DNA of 64,000 nt from Amphritea atlantica (lineage in GTDB: Bacteria; Pseudomonadota; Gammaproteobacteria; Pseudomonadales; Balneatricaceae): the NCBI GenBank assembly GCA_024397875.1, contig CP073345.1, positions 124,001 through 188,000 on the forward strand, read 5' to 3'. Made by a program: the position numbers and the translations under genes. The notes under the pieces are model-generated. The model was given only the letters and a program-made list of their open reading frames with translations. It ran no database searches and was not told the origin of the DNA. Below are positions 55,384 to 63,887 of the stretch, in pieces; position 1 is the first letter of the stretch; each line of letters opens with the position of its first letter.

Positions 55384-55623
55384 ATGACTGAATACAAACC
55401 GATTCAATGTGAACTGCACGATACCTTTGAGCTGGCCTGTATGCGTAAGCTGATCGATCAGGTGATCTGGCGGGATGACAACGGTCAGCTGCACCGGGAT
55501 AAGCTCCGTTTTATGAATACGGCAACCCGCAATGGCGAGGAGTTTCTCATCGCGACCAACCAGAGCGGCAAACAGTTCCGCATCCGCCTGGATCTGATTC
55601 AGTCGCTGCCGCCGCCACACTAA
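55384..55623 (+). CDS. rof: Rho-binding antiterminator (Rof/YaeO family)
   Basis: The 79-residue protein has the Rof signature YKPIQCELHDTFELACM near the N-terminus and the beta-rich remainder LRLDLIQSLP. Rof of E. coli binds the Rho RNA-binding site and inhibits termination. Length and motif fit. It stands alone between the peroxidase and LysR genes. Confidence 0.82.
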   Translation: MTEYKPIQCELHDTFELACMRKLIDQVIWRDDNGQLHRDKLRFMNTATRNGEEFLIATNQSGKQFRIRLDLIQSLPPPH

Positions 55624-55761
55624 ACTGCGCACTCAAACCAAAAAGGTCGCCTGCCAGCCGGGATGGCCTGCAAAATATCCAAGCTGCGTGGCCGAATGCT
55701 ATTATTGTCGGTACATCCCTGAAACAGAGCCGCTCTTTCCTCAGGGACGGATAACCCGGTC

Positions 55762-56631
55762 TCAGCCAGCGTGACGCTGCAACTGTTGAACGGTTTTCTC
55801 AGCCAGTAGCGCTATCCTGTTCGCTCCCAGATCATGATGTGGCCGGGCGGCTGACTGCAGCACGATATCCACCGTTGGCAGTTCCGGTAATCCCAGCTCT
55901 GCAGGCAGCCGATAGAGATCAGCAGGTACACAGCAGGAGGAGAGCGTGGTCACCGCCTCTCCTCGTCTGACCAGCTCAATCAGCAGCGCGCAGTTGCCGC
56001 TGATACAAGCGACTTCAAAAAGCCGTCCCTGCTTTATAAGTCCATCCACGGCTGTACTGTGAAACTTGCAATCCGGTTCCACCAGTACCAGCCTGACTGG
56101 ATCATCAGGCCCAAGAAAATCAGCCGACGGGGCAACCCAGACACCTTTATCCTGCAGTAAAAGATAACCCTCCTCGGTATCCGGACGACGTGTAAGGATT
56201 GTCAGATCCAGTTCGCCTTTATCAATCAGACCGCGAAGCTGCGCCGATGAGCCAGTACGCACCTGCACCTGCAAGCCCGGCAGCTGCTTCTGAATCTCAG
56301 ACAACAGTTGCGGCAACACACCGGTAACATAATCATCCGGACAGCCAAGCATGAGCGGCCGGCTTGCACCTTCAGCGGCCAGCACGCCCAGCGCTTCATC
56401 ATGCAACTTCATTATTCGTCGGGCATAGCTCACCAGCTTCAGCCCGTCATCGGTCAGTTGCAGCTCCCGCCCCTCCTTCAGAAACAGCTTCTTACTGAGC
56501 TGTTCCTCCAGCCGCTTCATCTGCATGCTGACGGCTGACTGGGTACGGCACACCTGAGCGGCGGCCCGGGTGTAACTCCCGGTATCCACAACAGCGGTAA
56601 AGGTACGCAGCAGTTCATGATCTAACATCAA
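55762..56631 (-). CDS. LysR-family transcriptional regulator
   Basis: The 289-residue protein has the N-terminal winged HTH (residues 3-62, LRTFTAVVDTGSYTRAAAQV and SAVSMQMKRLEEQL) and a C-terminal substrate-binding domain. It is divergent from the GST gene with 120 bp between starts, the usual layout for a LysR regulator and its target. The effector is unknown. Confidence 0.93.
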   Translation of the reverse strand: MMLDHELLRTFTAVVDTGSYTRAAAQVCRTQSAVSMQMKRLEEQLSKKLFLKEGRELQLTDDGLKLVSYARRIMKLHDEALGVLAAEGASRPLMLGCPDDYVTGVLPQLLSEIQKQLPGLQVQVRTGSSAQLRGLIDKGELDLTILTRRPDTEEGYLLLQDKGVWVAPSADFLGPDDPVRLVLVEPDCKFHSTAVDGLIKQGRLFEVACISGNCALLIELVRRGEAVTTLSSCCVPADLYRLPAELGLPELPTVDIVLQSAARPHHDLGANRIALLAEKTVQQLQRHAG

Positions 56632-56751
56632 GGGTATTGATACCTGTTATCAGATTTATTCGTTTGTCGGACAATCAATTAAGCGCCAGACTCAGGCCTA
56701 AATCAATCGGCTTAACAAACTTATTAAACAACGGAATAAAAGGATTTTTAT

Positions 56752-57393
56752 ATGCAACTGATTATCGGTAATCACAACTATTCAAGCTGGTCTCTGCGGG
56801 CCTGGCTGCTACTGCGACACTTTGAGCTGGACTTTGAAGCGGTGCGTATCGCCCTGTTCACCCCAGGCTCAGCGGAACAGATAAAAAGCTATAATCCAGC
56901 GGGTAAAGTCCCGGTGCTCATCGATAACGGGCTGACCATCTGGGATTCACTGTCGATTTGCGAATATATCAGCGAACAGCATCTGCAGGGTAAGGGCTGG
57001 CCTGCTGATCCGGCAATGCGCGCCCATGCCCGCAGCAGCTGCGCCGAGATGCACACCGGCTTTATGGCGCTGCGCCATGCACTGCCGATGAACTGCCGCC
57101 GTACAGTGGAAAACTTTGCTATCTCAGCCGAAGTACAACAGGACATCGACCGTATCATGCAGCTATGGAGTGGCGCGCTGAATCTAAGCGCCTCAGAACA
57201 GTTCCTCTACGGTGATTTTTCCATCGCTGACGCCTTTTACGCCCCGGTGGTATTCCGCCTGACCGGCTACGGCGTCCCGCTGCCTGAGCAACTTCAAACC
57301 TACTGCGACCATATCCTTGCCCTACCCGCCTGTCAGGAATGGCTAAAGCTGGCACAACAGGAAAGCGAAGTGATAGAGGAGGAAGAGGTGTAA
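56752..57393 (+). CDS. Glutathione S-transferase family protein
   Basis: The 213-residue protein has a thioredoxin-like N-terminal domain with NYSSWSLRAWLLLRHFELDF (residues 8-27) and the glutathione-site NPAGKVPVLIDNGLTIWDS. An all-helical C-terminal domain follows. It is likely controlled by the divergent LysR gene. The ribosome-binding site AAAGGA is good. Its last 67 bases are duplicated at 61305-61371. Confidence 0.9.
   Translation: MQLIIGNHNYSSWSLRAWLLLRHFELDFEAVRIALFTPGSAEQIKSYNPAGKVPVLIDNGLTIWDSLSICEYISEQHLQGKGWPADPAMRAHARSSCAEMHTGFMALRHALPMNCRRTVENFAISAEVQQDIDRIMQLWSGALNLSASEQFLYGDFSIADAFYAPVVFRLTGYGVPLPEQLQTYCDHILALPACQEWLKLAQQESEVIEEEEV
57327..57393 (+). repeat. Direct repeat, left copy (3' end of GST gene)
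   Basis: These 67 bp, ending with the GST stop codon, recur at 61305-61371 with one mismatch (GGCTAAAGCT against GGCTGAAGCT). The copies are about 4.0 kb apart and enclose the 847-residue protein gene and the SUMF1 lipoprotein gene. Confidence 0.95.
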
Positions 57394-57453
57394 TCGCCTC
57401 TGATTGTGCCTGGCAACACTGGCATTTCTGCCCTGAAAATGGCACATTAGCAG

Positions 57454-57485
57454 CCGGAGAGCGGGAAGCTCTCCGGTTTCTTTTC
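57454..57485 (+). terminator. Terminator after the GST gene
   Basis: CCGGAGAGC-GGGAA-GCTCTCCGG is a perfect 9-bp stem followed by TTTCTTTTC. It separates GST from the downstream large gene, which therefore needs its own promoter or read-through. Confidence 0.8.
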
Positions 57486-57508
57486 AAGTGACTCAACAGG
57501 GATGAATA

Positions 57509-60052
57509 ATGAGTACTCAATCTGCATGCAATATCCAGAAAACACCTGATCAGACAGACAACCCTGATAAAGGCAGCTCAAATTCAGGTGAAGCCGCCTG
57601 CACCCCTCCACTGTATGAGGTTGTTCACATAACCGGCGAAAGAAGTCAATTCTATGCACTGACCCACCAGGCAACCGAAGAGCTTAATACAGCTTGGGGA
57701 AAAGTTCGGGACTTGATGGTCGAGTTTTCTAATCTGGTTAAAAGTGAAACCGAAGATAAAAGCTCTCCTCAATCGCAGGCAGCGCTACTGAAAAAAAGAC
57801 TTGCCTGGTTAGGAAAAGCATCTGATGCGGGCTTACTGGCGCCACAGCCGGAACTCCCCCCCGAACATGCTGTCTTTGGTACACCATACGAGGTCGAGCG
57901 CAACACTAATATTCAAAGCTGTACCGCTGAACTGGGTCAGCTTAGCGCAAAGCGTAACGAACTGCGCAGCAGGATGTCATCAAATGGACAGATGTCCAGA
58001 AATAATTCAAGCCACCCCCTCACCCAATTAAAACTGGCTGAACTGGAGGTACTGGAATCTAAAATGCAGCAACTCCAAACGTTGCAGCAGGAAGATCTCT
58101 GCCACCCAACCAGTATTCTTGATGAGATTTACAGTGTCGACACACTGGTTAAAGCTGGCGGCAATGCCAGTGGAAACTTTACCATTGTTGAGTTTCAGCG
58201 ATTCAGCGCTCCGGATCAACTCTACTATCTGCCACTCGATGTTATCCAGGGGCTGAATAAGCACACTTACGGCTGGATCCCGGTAAAACTCTCCTCCGCG
58301 TCCCTGCAAAGCTTTTCAACTATCAATGAAGACACCATCTCACTCTTTGCAGAGTTAATGATTGATGACTTCAAGAAACAGTTAAAGCCGGATTTCGATG
58401 TCAGCGAACTAGCCAACCTGCCCTGGTTTATCAACACCAAAGGAAACTCTTGGGAGAGCCCGACTTACAACCCCCTGAATGCGCTTCATCTGGAACTGTT
58501 CCCGAAAAAGGTCATCGAAGGTGAATTCGAGAAAGGGGGACCCGCCTTTGCCGTCTCTGCGGAGGCCCAGGCGCTTCGTTTTGCCGCCGGGGCAAACCTT
58601 GGCAAGGTTGAGTTCAAACCCTCGCAGGGAAAAATTAAACTCAGCGCCAGCGCTGAAGCAAAGTACTCGTTGTTTGAAGGTGAAGCCAGTGCAGAACTGA
58701 TCCTGCCCAGTAAAGAGGGACAACAGATCTATGTCAGCTTCCGTGGCGCGGATAAACAAGAGCGCTTGATGGAATTTGGCTATATGCGCTTCGATGCCAA
58801 ACTGCTGTTAAGCGTATTTGCTGGTGTTAGGGGTAATATGAATGCCAAGCTGGATATAGATGCGCAGAAACTAGTAAAGTCGTCCAGAGCAAACAGCAAC
58901 GCCATCACCACACAAACCAGCCGGGAGATAGAACAGAGCGCCGGTGCAGGGATTCTGCTTATTCCTAAAGCCAAAGTCGAAACCAAAAAAATCGGTCACT
59001 GGACCGAAAAGGTAAAATCAAATGGTAAAGCTAAGGACTCCTGCGCCTGTGTTGGCTTAAGCGCGGAAGGCTTTGCCGGAGCAGAAGGAGGAGCAGCGCT
59101 AACATTGCAAACCTTATGGAAGGCCCCCAAAAGTCATCAACCATCAACCGCTGAAACAGAGGGTTTTATTCCGGAAATATCCAGCACAGAGTTTGTCGAA
59201 CTGGCGAAAACCGGTTATCAGGGCTCTCTCAAAGCAGGCGTTGGTGCGGGTGGTCACCTGAAAATCAACTGGGAGGGCGGTAAGTTTATTCTCTATATCC
59301 ACGCCTCTGCCGCCTGGGGACTGGGATTTTCCGGCGGATTTGAGGTCGCCGTAGATAAAGAGAACATCCTCAAAGTTTTTTATATCGTACTAGAAGCATT
59401 ACAACAATCAGACTATCGGGATCTGACGTTTGTGGATGAAGAAACTTTTCTCTTGATGGCTCAAGGGCTTTATAAAGTAATGCTGCTTAAAGATGAATTA
59501 CAAAACAAACTAATGAAAGAAACCCTCATAGCCTTTTTCTCCAGCGCTGATTCTGCGTTTAACGATCTAGAAATATGGTGGAGTGACCGCGTTAAAATAC
59601 AAGATGAAGCCGAAGCATTAGCTAGAAATATTAATAACGACCTTTTCGTCATTAACCCAAGCATACTTCCCCCTGAAACCGTAGGTCCAATACTTTACAG
59701 TCTAAGCTTTTCCTTTATTTTTAGTTTTGAAGAAGATCAGGAAACAGCAATTATGAACATCCTTAACAAGATACACTCATGGCGTCACTTTATGCAGATT
59801 CTGAAACGGATGAGTGAAAAAGGCGATTCAGTTGACATGTACCAAAGCATGCAGCAACTTTGTTCAATCCTGGATGGCGCCCAATATCTGGAATTCATTA
59901 CTTGGACCACAAATTTAAAAGTCGTCAAACCTCAACAAACCGCAGAAAACCCCAAAAAACCATTCACCCCCCTAGCACGCCCCATTGAAAAACGTAAAAA
60001 CAGTAAAATTATTGCTAATATTGAATCCGCATGGAATGTCAAATTATCCTAA
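57509..60052 (+). CDS. Large protein of unknown function, possible secreted effector
   Basis: The 847-residue protein starts at ATG 57509 behind AGGG. It has no signal peptide or clear membrane helix. Visible parts are a Ser/Asp-rich N-terminal 35 residues and a coiled-coil stretch (about 145-205). A YGWIPVKLSS segment near 255 follows, then an Ala/Gly/Glu-rich repetitive region (about 345-560, e.g. KLSASAEAKYSLFEGEASAE), a Gly-rich AAWGLGFSGGFEVAV near 610 and an AT-rich, helical C-terminal 220 residues. The build recalls proteins found beside type VI secretion vgrG genes, but that is memory and inference; no vgrG or PAAR gene is nearby. A remnant of a paralogue lies at 61258-61304. Confidence 0.8.
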   Translation: MSTQSACNIQKTPDQTDNPDKGSSNSGEAACTPPLYEVVHITGERSQFYALTHQATEELNTAWGKVRDLMVEFSNLVKSETEDKSSPQSQAALLKKRLAWLGKASDAGLLAPQPELPPEHAVFGTPYEVERNTNIQSCTAELGQLSAKRNELRSRMSSNGQMSRNNSSHPLTQLKLAELEVLESKMQQLQTLQQEDLCHPTSILDEIYSVDTLVKAGGNASGNFTIVEFQRFSAPDQLYYLPLDVIQGLNKHTYGWIPVKLSSASLQSFSTINEDTISLFAELMIDDFKKQLKPDFDVSELANLPWFINTKGNSWESPTYNPLNALHLELFPKKVIEGEFEKGGPAFAVSAEAQALRFAAGANLGKVEFKPSQGKIKLSASAEAKYSLFEGEASAELILPSKEGQQIYVSFRGADKQERLMEFGYMRFDAKLLLSVFAGVRGNMNAKLDIDAQKLVKSSRANSNAITTQTSREIEQSAGAGILLIPKAKVETKKIGHWTEKVKSNGKAKDSCACVGLSAEGFAGAEGGAALTLQTLWKAPKSHQPSTAETEGFIPEISSTEFVELAKTGYQGSLKAGVGAGGHLKINWEGGKFILYIHASAAWGLGFSGGFEVAVDKENILKVFYIVLEALQQSDYRDLTFVDEETFLLMAQGLYKVMLLKDELQNKLMKETLIAFFSSADSAFNDLEIWWSDRVKIQDEAEALARNINNDLFVINPSILPPETVGPILYSLSFSFIFSFEEDQETAIMNILNKIHSWRHFMQILKRMSEKGDSVDMYQSMQQLCSILDGAQYLEFITWTTNLKVVKPQQTAENPKKPFTPLARPIEKRKNSKIIANIESAWNVKLS

Positions 60053-60071
60053 GCGCAATGACCGAATGCAG

Positions 60072-61118
60072 CTAATTTACTTTCATAGAGGACTTTATCG
60101 AGCACCTTACGCCAAACCATGGGTTATAGGGCGCATCTCCTAAATCACCTATAGCCCTTCGAATTAACACGTTAGAATTTATTTCTGTAGCTACCCCTCC
60201 TCGAAGAAGGTGATAGCTTTGAGATTCATCATCATTAAGGGTTAATTCAATAGCATGACCGGGGCCGTTTGGATTTTTTACAGGACTATATGAGTAATAA
60301 TCAGGGTCATACCAATCATTCACCCATTCAGCGGCATTATTCTGCAACCCGTAAATTCCTAATTGGTTAGGTGGCAGCATATCAACTGGATAAGTATCTT
60401 TTAACTTACCACTATCTCGATTATATGGCTTGGTATTCCTCGGCGACTCTAAAAAACCATTATCCGTTGCATAATAAATATTCTGTCCCCTATTGCGGGC
60501 AGCAAACTCCCACTGGGCTTCAGTGGGCAGATCAAACGCATAACCAGTTAACTGACCCAGCCAGGTGCAGTAATCTTTAGCATCCTGCCACCTCCTTGTA
60601 CTGGCAGGATTATCGGGTTGGAACTGAAAGCTATCCGGCCTGCGCTCCCGGACTTCAGGTTTAGGCAGTGGCTCATTATGAGCCAGAAGATAACGATCCA
60701 TATCCTTAACCCGGGTTTCATATTTTGACAGCGAGTAGCTATCCAGCTCCACCGGATGGGCGGGACTGGTATCCGCCCAGTGGCTGGCATTACACATATT
60801 CTCTGTCTCGCGCCAGACGGGCCGTTCAGGGTCAGCATCACAGGGCATACCAAAATCCCCCATCATAAACTTACCGCCCTCAATAAATACCATATCCTCA
60901 ACTGCCCGCACCGCGGTATCCAGCACCTGAACCTGCAGTTGACTATCGGCATCGGGATGTAGTTTTTGGATATTGGTGCGGATCTCCGCAATCTTTTCTG
61001 CAGACACAACATCGCTGGTAACAACGATGTCAGCTTCACTGTTACAGCCACTGAGAGCCAGAACGCAGGCGAGATAGATAAAGGATACAGACTGAGATAG
61101 TCGAGTCAGAGTGGGCAT
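60072..61118 (-). CDS. SUMF1-type lipoprotein lacking formylglycine-generating cysteines
   Basis: The 348-residue protein has a lipoprotein signal peptide (lipobox LSGC, Cys25) and a SUMF1/FGE-like domain from about residue 75. Evidence is FIEGGKFMMGDFG, LPTEAQWEFAARNRG, GIYGLQNNAAEWVNDWYDP and LLRGGV...FGVRC. The C-X4-C of true formylglycine-generating enzymes, expected just after the RGG motif, is absent, so it is probably a binding or structural protein exposed in the periplasm. ATG 61118 has AGGA seven bases upstream. It is convergent with the large gene, 19 bp apart; a role as its partner or immunity protein is a hypothesis. Confidence 0.85.
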   Translation of the reverse strand: MPTLTRLSQSVSFIYLACVLALSGCNSEADIVVTSDVVSAEKIAEIRTNIQKLHPDADSQLQVQVLDTAVRAVEDMVFIEGGKFMMGDFGMPCDADPERPVWRETENMCNASHWADTSPAHPVELDSYSLSKYETRVKDMDRYLLAHNEPLPKPEVRERRPDSFQFQPDNPASTRRWQDAKDYCTWLGQLTGYAFDLPTEAQWEFAARNRGQNIYYATDNGFLESPRNTKPYNRDSGKLKDTYPVDMLPPNQLGIYGLQNNAAEWVNDWYDPDYYSYSPVKNPNGPGHAIELTLNDDESQSYHLLRGGVATEINSNVLIRRAIGDLGDAPYNPWFGVRCSIKSSMKVN

Positions 61119-61257
61119 TAATTCATCCTTGTTGCCGGGGTCCATTTACACGCAAAAGCATACATCAGCGATCCTCTACAGACCAGCCATAAACACATAA
61201 TTGTAATATGAGTGAATCAGAACATCGTCATCATCAATAGAATGAATAAAGTATGTG

Positions 61258-61304
61258 CATGACATCGCTTTATGCAGATTTTTAACCGGATGTGTGAAAA
61301 AGGA
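61258..61304 (+). pseudogene. Remnant of a paralogue of the large gene's 3' region
   Basis: The remnant translates as HRFMQIFNRMCEKG, against RHFMQILKRMSEKG in the intact gene (59781-59823 region). The DNA matches about 33 of 40 bases from TCGCTTTATGCAGATT onward. A TGA sits just upstream in frame, so it is not functional. It is joined directly to the right-hand copy of the GST 3' repeat. Confidence 0.75.
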
Positions 61305-61371
61305 CGCCTGTCAGGAATGGCTGAAGCTGGCACAACAGGAAAGCGAAGTGATAGAGGAGGAAGAGGTGTAA
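61305..61371 (+). repeat. Direct repeat, right copy (orphan GST 3' end)
   Basis: The copy carries 66 of 67 bases identical to the end of the GST gene, including the TAA, but no upstream GST sequence. It marks the right border of the accessory block. Confidence 0.95.
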
Positions 61372-61380
61372 CACAGTGGC

Positions 61381-61424
61381 TCGTTATTAGACACGCTCCG
61401 CGCTTGCGAGTAGCCAGAAAAAAA
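61381..61424 (+). repeat. Terminator-flanking repeat, copy B1
   Basis: The copy reads TTAGACACGCTCCGCGC then TTGCGAGTAGCCAGAAAAA, with the same motif order as copy A1 at 50766. It is placed left of the fba terminator. Confidence 0.6.
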
Positions 61425-61445
61425 CCGCCTGTTTTGGCGGTTTTT
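61418..61445. terminator. Terminator downstream of fba
   Basis: AACCGCC-TGTTTT-GGCGGTT, with flanking A and T tracts on both sides, works in either direction. On the minus strand it ends the pgk-fba transcript about 70 bp after the fba stop. Confidence 0.9.
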
Positions 61446-61478
61446 GATTTTTCTAGCGCGTCGCGTAGCAACGTCTGG
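61446..61478 (-). repeat. Terminator-flanking repeat, copy B2
   Basis: On the minus strand it reads CAGACGTTGCTACGCGACGC then GCTAGAAAAATC, inverted relative to B1 across the terminator. It shares CGCGAC and CTAGAAAAA with copy A1. Confidence 0.55.
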
Positions 61479-61513
61479 CCGCTAGTAACTGCCTTGTAAA
61501 CGCTAGAGGCGTT

Positions 61514-62554
61514 TTACAGACCGTAAGTATCAGCCATATCTTCCAGAGAAACCGGTACGATCTTATCTGCATGACCGGCAGTACCGAATGCTTCATAACG
61601 AGCAATACAGATGTCGCTCATCGCATCCATAGTCACTTTAAGGAATTTACGCGGGTCGAATTCTGACGGATTCTGTGCAAGGAAGCGACGTACCGCGCCA
61701 GTGGATGCCAGACGCAGATCGGTATCGATATTGACCTTACGCACACCGTGCCTGATCCCCTCTACGATCTGCTCAACCGGCACACCGTAGGTCTCAGGAA
61801 TTTCACCCCCGAACTCGTTGATAATCGCCAGCCACTCCTGTGGAACAGAAGAGGAACCGTGCATCACCAGGTGAGTATTCGGGATGCGATCGTGGATCGC
61901 TTTAATACGATCAATCGCCAGAATATCGCCGGTTGGCGGACGGGTAAACTTATAAGCACCGTGGGAGGTACCGCAGGCAATTGCCAGCGCATCGACACCG
62001 GTTTTAGCAACAAAGTCAGCCGCCTCTTCAGGGTCGGTCAACATCTGCTCGTGGGACAGCGTGCCCTCAGCGCCAACACCGTCTTCTTCACCGGCCTGGC
62101 CGGTTTCCAGAGACCCCAGACAGCCCAGCTCGCCTTCAACGGAAACACCGCAGGCGTGTGCCATCTCCACGGTACGACGGGTTACATCAACGTTATATTC
62201 GTAGTCAGAGGGTGTCTTACCATCCGCTTTCAGGGAACCATCCATCATCACGGAGGAGAACCCCATCGCGATAGACCGCTGACAGATTGCCGGCGAGGTA
62301 CCGTGATCCTGGTGCATACACACAGGGATATGCGGAAACTCAGCGATTGCCGCCAGAATCATATGGCGCAGGAAGTTGGACCCCGCATATTTACGGGCGC
62401 CAGCAGATGCCTGAACAATAACCGGAGAGTTAGTCTTGTCCGCCGCTTCCATGATCGCGCGCATCTGTTCCAGATTGTTTACGTTAAACGCCGGGATACC
62501 ATAGTCGTTCTCTGCTGCATGATCCAGCAACTGACGCATACTGATAAGAGCCAT
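61514..62554 (-). CDS. fba: Class II fructose-bisphosphate aldolase
   Basis: The zinc-dependent aldolase splits fructose 1,6-bisphosphate in glycolysis and runs in reverse in gluconeogenesis. The 346-residue protein has the metal-binding [17 protein letters not shown] near residue 80, [10 protein letters not shown] and the [13 protein letters not shown] segment. The form (346-354 residues) is that of the Calvin-cycle-type subgroup common in Pseudomonas. It follows pgk by 93 bp. Confidence 0.96.
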   Translation of the reverse strand: MALISMRQLLDHAAENDYGIPAFNVNNLEQMRAIMEAADKTNSPVIVQASAGARKYAGSNFLRHMILAAIAEFPHIPVCMHQDHGTSPAICQRSIAMGFSSVMMDGSLKADGKTPSDYEYNVDVTRRTVEMAHACGVSVEGELGCLGSLETGQAGEEDGVGAEGTLSHEQMLTDPEEAADFVAKTGVDALAIACGTSHGAYKFTRPPTGDILAIDRIKAIHDRIPNTHLVMHGSSSVPQEWLAIINEFGGEIPETYGVPVEQIVEGIRHGVRKVNIDTDLRLASTGAVRRFLAQNPSEFDPRKFLKVTMDAMSDICIARYEAFGTAGHADKIVPVSLEDMADTYGL

Positions 62555-62647
62555 ATGTTCACCTTTTGAAATTGTCAGACCGGTTTGCGATCTTGAACTC
62601 TATAGTTAGCAGCACGTACAACGGCTGCTATTTAAATAATGTTTTAA

Positions 62648-63808
62648 TTAAGCACGTGACTCGAGCATCGCCACCGCAGGGAGTACTTTTCCTTCAACAA
62701 ACTCGAGGAAAGCGCCACCGCCGGTAGAGATATAAGATACCTGCTCAGCAATTCCATACTTATCCACAGCCGCCAGGGTGTCTCCACCGCCGGCAATAGA
62801 AAAGCCTTTATTCTCAGCGATCGCCATCGACAGCGCTTTAGTGCCTTCGCCAAACTGATCAAACTCAAAGACACCGACCGGTCCGTTCCAGATAATCGTG
62901 CCAGCTTCTTTCAACAGTTCTGCAAGATCCGCTGCTGACTGTGGGCCAATATCCAGAATCATATCATCTTCAGCAACTTCATCGACCAGCTTAACCGTCG
63001 CGACAGCGGTTTCTGCAAACTCAGTTGCCACTACCACATCGACCGGCAGTGGAATATTCACCTTTTCCATCAGCGCTTTCGCGGTAGGAATCAGGTCATG
63101 TTCACACAGTGATTTACCCACCGGTTTGCCCGCGGCTGCCAGGAAAGTATTGGCAATACCACCACCAACAATCAGTTGATCTACTTTATCTGACAGGGAT
63201 TCCAGTACGGTCAGTTTAGTTGAAACTTTAGAACCACCGACGATGGCAGCCATGGGCCGGGCCGGTTTATCCAGCGCCTTGGCCAGTGCGTCCAGTTCAC
63301 CGGCCAGCAATGGGCCAGCACAGGCAACCGGGGCAAACTTAGCCACCCCATGGGTGGAAGCCTGAGCGCGGTGCGCGGTACCAAACGCATCCATGACATA
63401 GATATCACAGAGCGCAGCCATCTTCCTGGACAGCGCCTCATCGTCTTTCTTCTCACCAACATTGAAGCGAACATTTTCCAGCAGCACAACATCGCCTTCA
63501 GCAACCTCGAAACCACCCTCGAGCCATGCCTTAATCAGCGGCACTTCACGTCCCAGCAAACTGCTCAGGTGGGTAGCAACCGGCGCCAGGGAACTGGCTT
63601 CATCATACTCGCCCTCCGCAGGACGCCCCAGGTGAGACATCAGCATCACCTTAGCACCCGCAGCCAGGGCATGCTTTATAGTTGGCAGCGAAGCACGGAT
63701 ACGGGCATCGCTGGTGACCTTACCATCCTTAACGGGCACATTGAGATCTTCACGGATCAGAACACGCTTGCCCTTCAGATCCAGTTCGGTCATTTTCAAT
63801 ACGCTCAT
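62648..63808 (-). CDS. pgk: Phosphoglycerate kinase
   Basis: Pgk transfers phosphate between 1,3-bisphosphoglycerate and ADP. The 386-residue protein has [28 protein letters not shown], the hinge region [16 protein letters not shown] and the C-terminal [13 protein letters not shown]. It lies between the epd/gap gene and fba, the conserved epd-pgk-fba order. Confidence 0.98.
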   Translation of the reverse strand: MSVLKMTELDLKGKRVLIREDLNVPVKDGKVTSDARIRASLPTIKHALAAGAKVMLMSHLGRPAEGEYDEASSLAPVATHLSSLLGREVPLIKAWLEGGFEVAEGDVVLLENVRFNVGEKKDDEALSRKMAALCDIYVMDAFGTAHRAQASTHGVAKFAPVACAGPLLAGELDALAKALDKPARPMAAIVGGSKVSTKLTVLESLSDKVDQLIVGGGIANTFLAAAGKPVGKSLCEHDLIPTAKALMEKVNIPLPVDVVVATEFAETAVATVKLVDEVAEDDMILDIGPQSAADLAELLKEAGTIIWNGPVGVFEFDQFGEGTKALSMAIAENKGFSIAGGGDTLAAVDKYGIAEQVSYISTGGGAFLEFVEGKVLPAVAMLESRA

Positions 63809-63887
63809 ACTATTTCCTGCTTTGTAGTCTAAAAATGTAAGGTATCGTCTTCGAAGACCATACCCTGAAATTATATCCGGAGCTGTC

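Noticed and set aside
60072-61118. Annotation as a formylglycine-generating (sulfatase-activating) enzyme
   Set aside because: The required cysteine pair is missing and there is no sulfatase gene nearby; only the fold is supported.
57327-61371. Insertion sequence or integron explanation for the direct repeats
   Set aside because: The repeat is a piece of a coding gene, not a short target duplication. There is no transposase, integrase or terminal inverted repeat at the borders.
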